Assembly: GCA_937922105.1 (NCBI GenBank)
Contig: CAKZVN010000109.1
Span: 1-12,706, forward strand
DNA: 12,706 nucleotides
Reading direction: 5' to 3'
Origin: an uncultured Litorilinea sp.
GTDB taxonomy: Bacteria; Chloroflexota; Anaerolineae; Caldilineales; Caldilineaceae
The position numbers were made by a program, and so were the translations under genes. This document shows, piece by piece, positions 5,311 through 11,407 of this stretch; position 1 is the first letter of the stretch; each line of letters starts with the position of its first letter. The notes beneath the pieces were generated by a model. That model was not told where the DNA came from and searched no databases. It was given only the letters and a program-made list of their open reading frames with translations.

Positions 5311-7089
5311 CTACAGACGCGCAAAGATATCGCGGTACGCCTGCGATTGGGCCATCAGTTCGTCGTGTGTGCCCACCGCAGCCACGCGACCGCGGCGCAA
5401 GACCACGATCTTGTCCGCCCAGCGGATTTGTGACAGACGGTGGGTGATGAGGATGGTGGTGCGCCCGCGCGTGGCGGCTTCGATGGCACGCTGGATTTGG
5501 TCTTCGGTTGCGCTGTCAATCGCGCTGGTGGAATCGTCCAGGATCAGGATCGCCGGGTCGGTGAGGAAGGCACGCGCCAGTGCAATGCGCTGGCGTTGCC
5601 CGCCGGAGAGGGTCACCCCGCGCTCGCCGACGACAGTCCGGTAGCCGTCGGGCAGCGCAAGGATAAAGTCGTGGGCCTGAGCGGCGCGGGCTGCGGCTTC
5701 GATCTCGGCTTGGGTGGCGTCGGGCTTGCCGAAGGCAATGTTCTCCGCCAGCGTGCGGCTATAGAGAAAGATATCCTGTTCGATGATGGAGATTTGACGG
5801 CGCAGCGCGGCCAAATTCCAGTCGCGCACATCCACACCGTCCACGAGTACGCGCCCGCGCTCGGCGTCGTAGATGCGATTGATGAGCTTGGCGACGGTAC
5901 TTTTGCCTGCGCCGGTTTGGCCCACCAGAGCCAGCGTTTGGCCTGCCTCCACGTGGAAACTCACGTCGGTGAGCGCGGCCTGGGCTGCGCTGCGCGCGTC
6001 GTTTTCCTCCACCGCATAGCGAAAGGTGACCCCCTCGAAGCGGATGTCGCCGCGCATGGGCGCTTGATAGCCGCCACGGTTTTCGTCCAGCGCAGTCTCG
6101 GCAGTGATCAACTCCAGGATACGCCGTGCGCTGGCAAGACCGGTGGAAACCTGGGAATAGGCAAAAAGCGAGATGTTGGTGGGGAAGGTAAAGAGGCCGA
6201 TAAGGCCCATATAGGCGACGATGTCGCCCACCGTGATGGCGCCTTGCTCATAAAGCACCAGCGCGTGCCAGAAGCCCAAGCCCAGGGCAATCCCCAGGAG
6301 CAACAGCGGCAAGAAACGCGCCTCGATGCGCGCCTGCGCCACATAGGCATCACGCACAGCACGCGCCGCGTCGAGGAAACGGGTGCGTTCGGCTTCTTCT
6401 TGGGCCGCGCCCTTGATGGTCTCGATGCCCTCTACCGCGGCGGTCAACTGCGCATTCATGGCGCCGAAGCGGCGGCGCACCTCCTCCGTCGCGGGGCGCA
6501 GTTCGCGCAGATAGAAGGCCATTGCAATCAGGTAGGTGATGCCGAAGCCGATGGGCGTGGCGATAAGCGCAGGGTGGATGCCCGGCGCGGCAAGAATGGG
6601 CACGATCAGGAAATTGCCCGACCCTAAGACCAGGTTGAAGCCGGGGGTGATCATGAGCGCCAGCTCGCGCACGTCGTTGGTGGCGCGCGCCATGATCTCG
6701 CCCGTAGGACGCAGGTCGTGAAAACCCATGCTCTTGCCCAACAGCGAGGCATAGAGTTCGCGGCGCGCGTCACGCTCCAGCCGTTGCCCCAACACTTCGC
6801 TGCCGAAGTTGCGCATGAGCTGCATCGCGAAGCGCACCGCCTGCGACAGGACCAACAGCAGCGTCGCCCAAAGCAGCCCGTTTAGGTTGGGCGCGTCGCC
6901 GGTGAGGTTATCAAAGGCGTAGCCGGTGAAGAAGGGAATGAATGCCGCCAGCGCTGCATTGCCGACGGCACCCAGAGCAATGGCGGTGAGCAGCCAGCCG
7001 CTGCGCGAGACATGTGACCAGACCCAACGCAGGGGACTGCGTAGGTCGGATTGCCAGCTTTGTTGAATGACGAATTCGCTGTGGGCCAT
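5311..7089 (-). CDS. ABC exporter, fused membrane and ATPase domains (half-transporter)
   Basis: A 592-residue half-transporter of the MsbA/multidrug exporter type. Residues about 30-325 hold the six-helix membrane domain; residues about 345-590 hold the ATPase. Walker A is GQTGAGKST (390-398), the Q-loop glutamine is Gln438, the signature LSGGQ is 494-498, Walker B is ILILDD (514-519) and the H-loop histidine is His550. The residue after the Walker B aspartate, normally the catalytic glutamate, is Asp519 (LDDSTSAID). That change is typical of the degenerate subunit of heterodimeric exporters such as TM287/288, so this protein may pair with a second half-transporter, which is not in the window. 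Substrate is unknown. GGGAG lies 7 bases before the ATG and a separate promoter lies at 7147-7175. The upstream gene on the same strand is tlyA. Confidence 0.95.
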   Translation of the reverse strand: MAHSEFVIQQSWQSDLRSPLRWVWSHVSRSGWLLTAIALGAVGNAALAAFIPFFTGYAFDNLTGDAPNLNGLLWATLLLVLSQAVRFAMQLMRNFGSEVLGQRLERDARRELYASLLGKSMGFHDLRPTGEIMARATNDVRELALMITPGFNLVLGSGNFLIVPILAAPGIHPALIATPIGFGITYLIAMAFYLRELRPATEEVRRRFGAMNAQLTAAVEGIETIKGAAQEEAERTRFLDAARAVRDAYVAQARIEARFLPLLLLGIALGLGFWHALVLYEQGAITVGDIVAYMGLIGLFTFPTNISLFAYSQVSTGLASARRILELITAETALDENRGGYQAPMRGDIRFEGVTFRYAVEENDARSAAQAALTDVSFHVEAGQTLALVGQTGAGKSTVAKLINRIYDAERGRVLVDGVDVRDWNLAALRRQISIIEQDIFLYSRTLAENIAFGKPDATQAEIEAAARAAQAHDFILALPDGYRTVVGERGVTLSGGQRQRIALARAFLTDPAILILDDSTSAIDSATEDQIQRAIEAATRGRTTILITHRLSQIRWADKIVVLRRGRVAAVGTHDELMAQSQAYRDIFARL

Positions 7090-7146
7090 GCGCTTGCTCC
7101 CGCCGCGGTTCCCCGCGCGTGCCAGTCTCGATAGTTTTGATTCCTA

Positions 7147-7175
7147 ATCATAGGCCGGGAGGTCGAGCGGGGCAA
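7147..7175 (-). promoter_or_regulatory. Promoter of the ABC exporter gene
   Basis: On the minus strand, TTGCCC (7170-7175), a 17-base spacer and TATGAT (7147-7152; 5 of 6 consensus matches) fit a sigma-70-type promoter. The leader would be about 50 bases. It indicates that the exporter can be transcribed independently of tlyA. Confidence 0.6.
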
Positions 7176-7180
7176 ATCGT

Positions 7181-7194
7181 CACGCAGCTGCGTG
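7181..7194. promoter_or_regulatory. 14-bp perfect palindrome upstream of the ABC exporter promoter
   Basis: CACGCAGCTGCGTG reads the same on both strands. Its edge is 5 bp upstream of the exporter -35 box, a usual place for an activator or a repressor dimer. It could also be a poor terminator hairpin after tlyA, but the usable stem is only 5 bp and no T run follows. No second copy was noticed in the window. Confidence 0.4.
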
Positions 7195-7211
7195 TGCAGA
7201 CAGCCATCCGT

Positions 7212-7243
7212 TCGGTCGAATCAGGAGTCGGTCGAATCAGGAG
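7212..7243. repeat. Tandem duplication of 16 bp across the end of tlyA
   Basis: TCGGTCGAATCAGGAG occurs twice back to back (7212-7227 and 7228-7243). The tlyA stop codon (7237-7239) is inside the right-hand copy; the left-hand copy lies just past the stop. Since 16 is not a multiple of three, the duplicated TGA is in another frame. It looks like a recent slippage event without effect on the protein. Confidence 0.8.
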
Positions 7244-8076
7244 GCGCCGCGGCGGAGGGTCGCGGCTTGCTCCAGCGCCGCAGCGATAAGTCGGTCGAGG
7301 TTGTCCGTGTCGGGATGCTCAGGCGCGTGGCGCGCCGCATAGAGGAGAAATTCCACGTTGCCCGCGGGGCCGAGCAACGGCGACGCGATTAGCCCAGCAA
7401 CGTACAGCCCCAACGCTGCCACCAGCGCGCAGGTCTCTGCCAAGACACGGGCATGGACTTTGGTGTCCCGCACCACGCCGCCCTTGCCGACGTCGCTTTG
7501 GCCCGCCTCGAATTGGGGTTTGACCAGGGCAATGATGGGCGCAACAGGAGTAAGCAGGCCCAGGACGGGCGGCAAGACCAGGCCGAGACCGATAAAGCTG
7601 GCGTCAATCACCGCCAAGTCGGCAAGGACGCCGCCGGGCAACTCATGCAAGTGGCGGATGTTGGTACGCTCCAGCGCCACGACGCGCGGATCGTTGCGCA
7701 GCTTCCAAGCCAGTTGCCCATAGCCCACATCCACAGCAAAGACGCGTGCCGCGCCGTGTTGGAGCAAACAGTCGGTGAAGCCACCGGTGCTGGCGCCCAC
7801 ATCCAGCGCAGTGCAGCCTGCCACCGGCACGCGAAAGGCTGCCAGCGCCGCCGCCAGCTTCTCACCCCCGCGACTGACATAGGGCAGCGGGCGGCGCACG
7901 CGCACAGACGCGTCCACGGGCACGGCACGCCCCGGTTTGTCGCTGACCTGCTCGTCCACCAGGACGTCACCCGCCATGATCAGGCGCCGCGCTTGTTCGC
8001 GGCTTTCAGCCAAGCCGCGGCGCACCAACAGCAGGTCGAGCCGTTCTTTGGCGGGGCGGGACGAGTCAGCAGGCAT
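7237..8076 (-). CDS. tlyA: TlyA-family rRNA (cytidine-2'-O)-methyltransferase
   Basis: A 279-residue protein with an N-terminal S4 RNA-binding domain (about residues 10-70: ERLDLLLVRRGLAESREQAR, then VLVDEQ) and an FtsJ-like methyltransferase domain. The SAM-binding motif is ALDVGASTGGF (90-100). The catalytic K-D-K-E set is Lys73, Asp158, Lys186 and Glu242, each exactly four residues after the published set of Mycobacterium tuberculosis TlyA (Lys69, Asp154, Lys182, Glu238). TlyA methylates 23S C1920, and the longer type II form also 16S C1409, which sensitises ribosomes to capreomycin-type antibiotics. The full-length S4 domain suggests type II here (inference). The old 'hemolysin' label should not be taken literally. 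An in-frame stop lies five codons upstream, so ATG 8076 is the first possible ATG, but no clear ribosome site precedes it. Confidence 0.95.
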   Translation of the reverse strand: MPADSSRPAKERLDLLLVRRGLAESREQARRLIMAGDVLVDEQVSDKPGRAVPVDASVRVRRPLPYVSRGGEKLAAALAAFRVPVAGCTALDVGASTGGFTDCLLQHGAARVFAVDVGYGQLAWKLRNDPRVVALERTNIRHLHELPGGVLADLAVIDASFIGLGLVLPPVLGLLTPVAPIIALVKPQFEAGQSDVGKGGVVRDTKVHARVLAETCALVAALGLYVAGLIASPLLGPAGNVEFLLYAARHAPEHPDTDNLDRLIAAALEQAATLRRGAS

Positions 8077-8107
8077 ATGGAGTACCGTCGGTCATCCTGC
8101 TTGCCGT

Positions 8108-8138
8108 GAAGCATCCCGGTCGGCGGAAGGGATGCTTC
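8108..8138. repeat. Perfect 10-bp inverted repeat between tlyA and the UbiA gene
   Basis: GAAGCATCCC (8108-8117) and GGGATGCTTC (8129-8138) pair perfectly around an 11-base loop. It lies 31 bp before the tlyA start and about 130 bp before the UbiA gene, so it would be in the tlyA leader if the promoter is farther upstream. There is no T run. It could be a leader hairpin or a regulator site. I could not place a tlyA promoter with confidence. Confidence 0.45.
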
Positions 8139-8233
8139 TGCGCAGACTCGTCAGCATGGCAGCGCCCTTGCGCTTGTCGCCGCCTTAGCCTGGGTGGGGT
8201 CCGCCGCGCCACACTCTTGCAATGCGCGCCGGT

Positions 8234-8263
8234 TTGGTGCTGTACCGGCGCCGCGGGTATGAT
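8234..8263 (+). promoter_or_regulatory. Promoter of the UbiA gene, adjacent to its start codon
   Basis: TTGGTG (8234-8239), an 18-base spacer and TATGAT (8258-8263; 5 of 6 consensus matches). Only six bases separate the -10 box from the ATG at 8270, so transcription should begin at or next to the A of the start codon, giving a leaderless mRNA. Confidence 0.55.
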
Positions 8264-8269
8264 GCTCCC

Positions 8270-9187
8270 ATGCAAAAACAAGGCGCGCTCTCCTCCTCGG
8301 GCTGGATTGCCACCGCGCGGGGTCTGATCCAGACCATGCGCCTCAGCCAGTGGACCAAAAACCTCATCGTCTACGCCGGGCTGGTCTTTGACGGCAAGCT
8401 GTTGGTTCCTGAACTCTTTCTGCGCACCACATGGGCCGCGGTCTGTTTCTGCCTGGTCTCCAGCAGCGTCTATCTGCTCAACGACCTGGTGGACATGGAG
8501 AAAGACCGCCTGCACCCGCGCAAGCGCCTGCGCCCGCTGCCCAGCGGTCAATTGCAGCCGCGGGTCGCGCTGGCGGCGGCGCTGCTCTTGGCTGCAGCGG
8601 GGATCGGCGGCGCGCTGCTGCTCAACCCGTGGGTGGGGCTGGTGACCGTTCTCTATCTGGCGCAGAATATTGCCTACAGCCTCTATCTCAAAAACGTGGT
8701 CATCGTGGATGTGATGGTGCTGTCGTTGGGCTTTTTGCTGCGCGTGGTGGTGGGCGTGTTGGTGGTGCATGTGGCGAACTTCAGCCCGTGGCTCTATGTC
8801 TGTGTGACGTTGTTGGCGCTCTTTCTCGGCTTTGGCAAGCGGCGCCACGAGTTGACTTTGTTGGAAGGGGAAGCCGCCAATCACCGCGCCAGCCTGGACC
8901 ACTACAACTTGCCGCTGTTGGACCAACTCATCGGCCTGGTGACCACCAGCACGTTGGTGGCTTATACCCTCTATACCATTGAAGCGCCCACGGCGCTGGC
9001 GGGTTGGCGCATGTTGTTGACCGTGCCCTTCGTGCTCTATTTTATCGCGCGCTATCTCTATTTAATCCACGTGCGCAAGGAAGGCGGCGCGCCGGATGAG
9101 CTGTTGCTGCGCGACCGGCCCTTGCTGCTCAACAGTGCGCTGTGGGCCGCGACGGTGGTGGCGCTGATCTACATCCCGTGGGGATAA
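8270..9187 (+). CDS. UbiA-family transferase, decaprenyl-phosphate phosphoribosyltransferase-like
   Basis: A 305-residue polytopic membrane protein of the UbiA superfamily, with about eight or nine hydrophobic helices. RLSQWTKNLIVYAGLVF (24-40) and the first aspartate-rich motif NDLVDMEKDRLHP (71-83), followed by KRLRPLPSG (85-93), match decaprenyl-phosphate 5-phosphoribosyltransferases better than quinone prenyltransferases. The second motif region is YSLYLKNVVIVDV (136-148), then GFLLR (154-158). Such enzymes attach phosphoribose from PRPP to a polyprenyl phosphate, the first step to arabinofuranose donors in mycobacteria; partner genes (dprE1/dprE2-like) are not in the window. The frame is open from ATG 8222, but the promoter at 8234-8263 lies over that stretch, so I use ATG 8270. 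No ribosome site exists there, consistent with leaderless translation. The exact substrate is inferred. Confidence 0.85.
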   Translation: MQKQGALSSSGWIATARGLIQTMRLSQWTKNLIVYAGLVFDGKLLVPELFLRTTWAAVCFCLVSSSVYLLNDLVDMEKDRLHPRKRLRPLPSGQLQPRVALAAALLLAAAGIGGALLLNPWVGLVTVLYLAQNIAYSLYLKNVVIVDVMVLSLGFLLRVVVGVLVVHVANFSPWLYVCVTLLALFLGFGKRRHELTLLEGEAANHRASLDHYNLPLLDQLIGLVTTSTLVAYTLYTIEAPTALAGWRMLLTVPFVLYFIARYLYLIHVRKEGGAPDELLLRDRPLLLNSALWAATVVALIYIPWG

Positions 9188-9257
9188 CACTGCCGGACGG
9201 TAAATCGCCCGGTAACGAACCATTTAGTGCTGGGCGCTTTCCCGAGCGAGAAATAGG

Positions 9258-9292
9258 CGGGCCGGGTAGGGGACCTTCCCTGACCCGGCCCG
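9258..9292. terminator. Strong bidirectional terminator hairpin
   Basis: CGGGCCGGGT (9258-9267) pairs with ACCCGGCCCG (9283-9292) over 10 bp, and the stem continues with AGGG/CCCT after a single bulged G, leaving a small loop. It lies between the plus-strand UbiA gene and the converging PHP gene. On the minus strand it is followed by CCTATTTCTC, which is moderately T-rich; on the plus strand by TTCAGTC. Confidence 0.7.
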
Positions 9293-9310
9293 TTCAGTCG
9301 GCAGAATCCT

Positions 9311-9327
9311 GCCGCGCCTGGCGCGGC
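9311..9327 (-). terminator. Small GC hairpin directly after the PHP gene
   Basis: GCCGCG (9311-9316) and CGCGGC (9322-9327) pair around CCTGG, beginning one base after the stop codon of the minus-strand PHP gene. No T run follows. It may act with the larger hairpin at 9258-9292 or protect the mRNA 3' end. Confidence 0.4.
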
Positions 9328-9328
9328 G

Positions 9329-11245
9329 CTATTCGTCTTGGATGAAGTCGGCCCAACGCCCTTCCATGCCGTCTTCGGTGACACCAAAAAAGACGCGCAC
9401 TTTGCCGTTTTCGCGCAGGGCCAAGTCATAGCGCACCTTGCCGGCGCGCGTCTCCACGTGGACCAAGCCCACGTCCCCGCGCCAGGTCACCGCGTTGAGA
9501 TCAAGAGGATGGTCCTCTACTTGCTCGATGGCGTAGCTCCAGAGTTTGCGCGCGCCCTTGCGCGTTACGTTGTGGATCACGTGCCCGTTGCGCAGGTCGC
9601 GAATGCTGTGAAACTTGATGCCGTTGCGTTCCTCGGTGGCGACGATCTCCACGCCAACCTGGGGCAAGTAGAAAGCATCGTCGGGCGTGGGGGGCGCCGG
9701 CTCCGTTCGCGGTGAGACGGCGGGAGCAACAACAGGAACCGGCAGTGCGCTTGCCACAGGCGCGACGGGTGCCGGGAGTTGAGCCGGGCGACCGTTGCCG
9801 TTGGGCAGCACAGGCCGCTCGTTGCGCCCTTGATGCCGACGATCGCGCGGCTTGGGGTCGCGGCGCGAGCCGCCGCGACCTGCGGCGCTCTCTTCCAGCG
9901 CCTCGCGCACCAGCGCAACCAATTCATCGCGCACGGCAAGCGTAGTCTCCGCCTCGTCGCGGATGTAGTACTTCTGCTCATCGAGACAGTAAGGGCGCTC
10001 CGGCCCTTTGGGAACTTGAATGCGCAGCACTTTGGCGCCCTGGCTAGTCAGGACGTCGCACTTGACTTCCAGCGGTGGGGTAATGCGCTCGTCCAGCCCC
10101 ACCAGGATTTCTTGCTCCACCTCCGTCGGGTTATCCAGGCCGCGCGGCTTGGTCTTGCGCGGCCCCGCGCCGATATAGACAACCCCGCCGGCGGTGTTGG
10201 CAAAGGCGCAGATGTCGCTGAGGATGGCAGTGAGCTTGCCCCCGCGCTGGTTGGCGGACTCGTGGAAGCTCTGGGTTAGACCAGGTCCTTCCTCGCGCGC
10301 CGCAGCCAGGGTATCCACCGGCGCATCAACGGCGCGGTAGGGCCGCGTGCGATCGAACTGCTTGGAACGCAGCAGCGCCGCGATAGCCTCGAAGCTGGCG
10401 TCGTCCAACAAAAATTCGCTGGCGCGATCGCCGATGCCCAGGCGTCGTGGATTCTTGGGGTCGGCCTTGATACGGTGGGCGTCACTGCCGTGGAAGCAAT
10501 GCATGCGCCGCGGGTACTCAGCCTTGTTGCCGTTGAAGAAGCGCGCCGTGGAGCGCGGCCCCTTGTCCAAGTCGGTGACTTCCAGGGCGTCCAAGTTGGG
10601 GTCTTGCGTATAGGCGATCTTGGTTTGACCGCCGAAGGGAAAGTTGCGCATGGCGACGCCGTGGGTGCTGTTGGCGTGGGCCGCGATGACTAGGCCGCCT
10701 GCGGCGCGGATGGTGCGATATGCGGTGAGAACATCGGTCGCCGCGCCGGTCTCGGTGGAACCTGCATCCAGCTTGTCCGCCGGCACCTTCAAATCGAGCA
10801 GCACATGCTCCAGGTGACGGATGGAAGTCTCCGGGGGGAAGATGCCCAAAATGTGAAAGCCGAAAGTTGCCGTAAACTCAAAGCCGGGCAACACCAAAAC
10901 CTGATTGGACAATTCCCGCCATTCGGCCAAACGCTGTCGTTCTTCCTCAGTCAGCCGGTTAGTGCGCTCCAGTTGGGCCAGCCACTCAATTTCGCGGCGG
11001 ATGGCCCCGATGCCTGCCACCGTGTTGTGGTCGGTGATGGCAACAATTTCCAGCCCTTTGGCGGCGACGGCTCGCATCCACTCCAAATAGGTGACGTTGG
11101 GTTCCTCATAGTCATGGGAAGCCGGTGTGTGCAGATGCAGGTCCACCTTATACCAGCGGCGCTGGGGCGCGACGGCGTTGGCCGGTTGCACAGGCGCTGT
11201 GGGAGCCGCCTGACGACCGTTATTCGATTTTTTTCTCCTACTCAC
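9329..11245 (-). CDS. PHP phosphoesterase domain fused to an AlbA_2-like domain and a novel C-terminal domain
   Basis: A 638-residue multidomain protein from GTG 11245. Residues about 30-310 form a PHP metal-dependent phosphoesterase: VDLHLHTP (34-41, His37/His39), ITDHN (70-74, Asp72/His73), PGFEF with Glu123, AAHAN with His190, and HGSDAHR (252-258, Asp255/His257). Residues about 322-447 resemble the AlbA_2/Schlafen-type domain: FHES, then DICAFANTAGGVVYIGAG (344-361), ITPPLEV, VPKGPERPY and YYIRDEAET. The usual EFK at its start reads SFH. A Pro/Arg-rich linker (about 452-524) leads to a C-terminal domain of about 114 residues that I do not recognise. Function is unknown; nucleic acid or nucleotide processing is plausible. 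The frame is open to another GTG at 11389, giving 686 residues, but that lies over the promoter and the Lon hairpin. GTG 11245 has only a distant GAGGAG, so the start is uncertain. Confidence 0.87.
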   Translation of the reverse strand: MSRRKKSNNGRQAAPTAPVQPANAVAPQRRWYKVDLHLHTPASHDYEEPNVTYLEWMRAVAAKGLEIVAITDHNTVAGIGAIRREIEWLAQLERTNRLTEEERQRLAEWRELSNQVLVLPGFEFTATFGFHILGIFPPETSIRHLEHVLLDLKVPADKLDAGSTETGAATDVLTAYRTIRAAGGLVIAAHANSTHGVAMRNFPFGGQTKIAYTQDPNLDALEVTDLDKGPRSTARFFNGNKAEYPRRMHCFHGSDAHRIKADPKNPRRLGIGDRASEFLLDDASFEAIAALLRSKQFDRTRPYRAVDAPVDTLAAAREEGPGLTQSFHESANQRGGKLTAILSDICAFANTAGGVVYIGAGPRKTKPRGLDNPTEVEQEILVGLDERITPPLEVKCDVLTSQGAKVLRIQVPKGPERPYCLDEQKYYIRDEAETTLAVRDELVALVREALEESAAGRGGSRRDPKPRDRRHQGRNERPVLPNGNGRPAQLPAPVAPVASALPVPVVAPAVSPRTEPAPPTPDDAFYLPQVGVEIVATEERNGIKFHSIRDLRNGHVIHNVTRKGARKLWSYAIEQVEDHPLDLNAVTWRGDVGLVHVETRAGKVRYDLALRENGKVRVFFGVTEDGMEGRWADFIQDE

Positions 11246-11266
11246 AGAATTCTTACATCGCTCCTC

Positions 11267-11296
11267 GTCGAGTGAACAAGTGTCGAGTGAACAAGT
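11267..11296. repeat. Tandem duplication of 15 bp in the leader of the PHP gene
   Basis: GTCGAGTGAACAAGT occurs twice back to back (11267-11281 and 11282-11296). It lies between the putative promoter and GTG 11245. If translation began at GTG 11389 it would encode a CSLDT-CSLDE repeat, which looks more like translated leader than a protein segment. Confidence 0.8.
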
Positions 11297-11341
11297 TATG
11301 TCATGACCGGCGACACGCGTGATGATACGCCTGCCGCTGGG

Positions 11342-11370
11342 ATTATGGCGCACCGCAGTAAAAAATGCAA
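11342..11370 (-). promoter_or_regulatory. Candidate promoter of the PHP gene
   Basis: On the minus strand, TTGCAT (11365-11370), a 17-base spacer and CATAAT (11342-11347; 5 of 6 consensus matches). The -35 box is weak (3 of 6). Transcription would start near 11335, about 90 bases before GTG 11245 and inside the frame that begins at GTG 11389. Confidence 0.5.
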
Positions 11371-11375
11371 TTCTG

Positions 11376-11390
11376 CGTGCGCCGCGCACG
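11376..11390 (-). terminator. Candidate lon terminator
   Basis: CGTGCG (11376-11381) and CGCACG (11385-11390) form a 6-bp GC stem with a three-base loop, 18 bp past the lon stop. A run of six T follows on the minus strand, but about ten bases after the stem rather than directly, so it is an imperfect intrinsic terminator. Confidence 0.4.
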
Positions 11391-11407
11391 GGATGCTTGC
11401 TATCCGA

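Noticed and set aside
5440..6627. Plus-strand open frame of 395 codons opposite the ABC exporter
   Set aside because: It lies wholly antisense to conserved exporter motifs and shows no domain; its length comes from high GC content.
8222..8269. N-terminal extension of the UbiA protein to ATG 8222
   Set aside because: The -35/-10 promoter occupies this stretch and the added residues (including RRR) do not look like the family's N-terminus.
8066..8926. Minus-strand open frame of 286 codons opposite the UbiA gene
   Set aside because: His/Gln-rich shadow typical of antisense to a Leu/Val-rich membrane protein; no motif.
11246..11389. N-terminal extension of the PHP protein to GTG 11389
   Set aside because: It overlaps the Lon hairpin and a candidate promoter, has no ribosome site and contains a repeat that looks non-coding. 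Not fully excluded.
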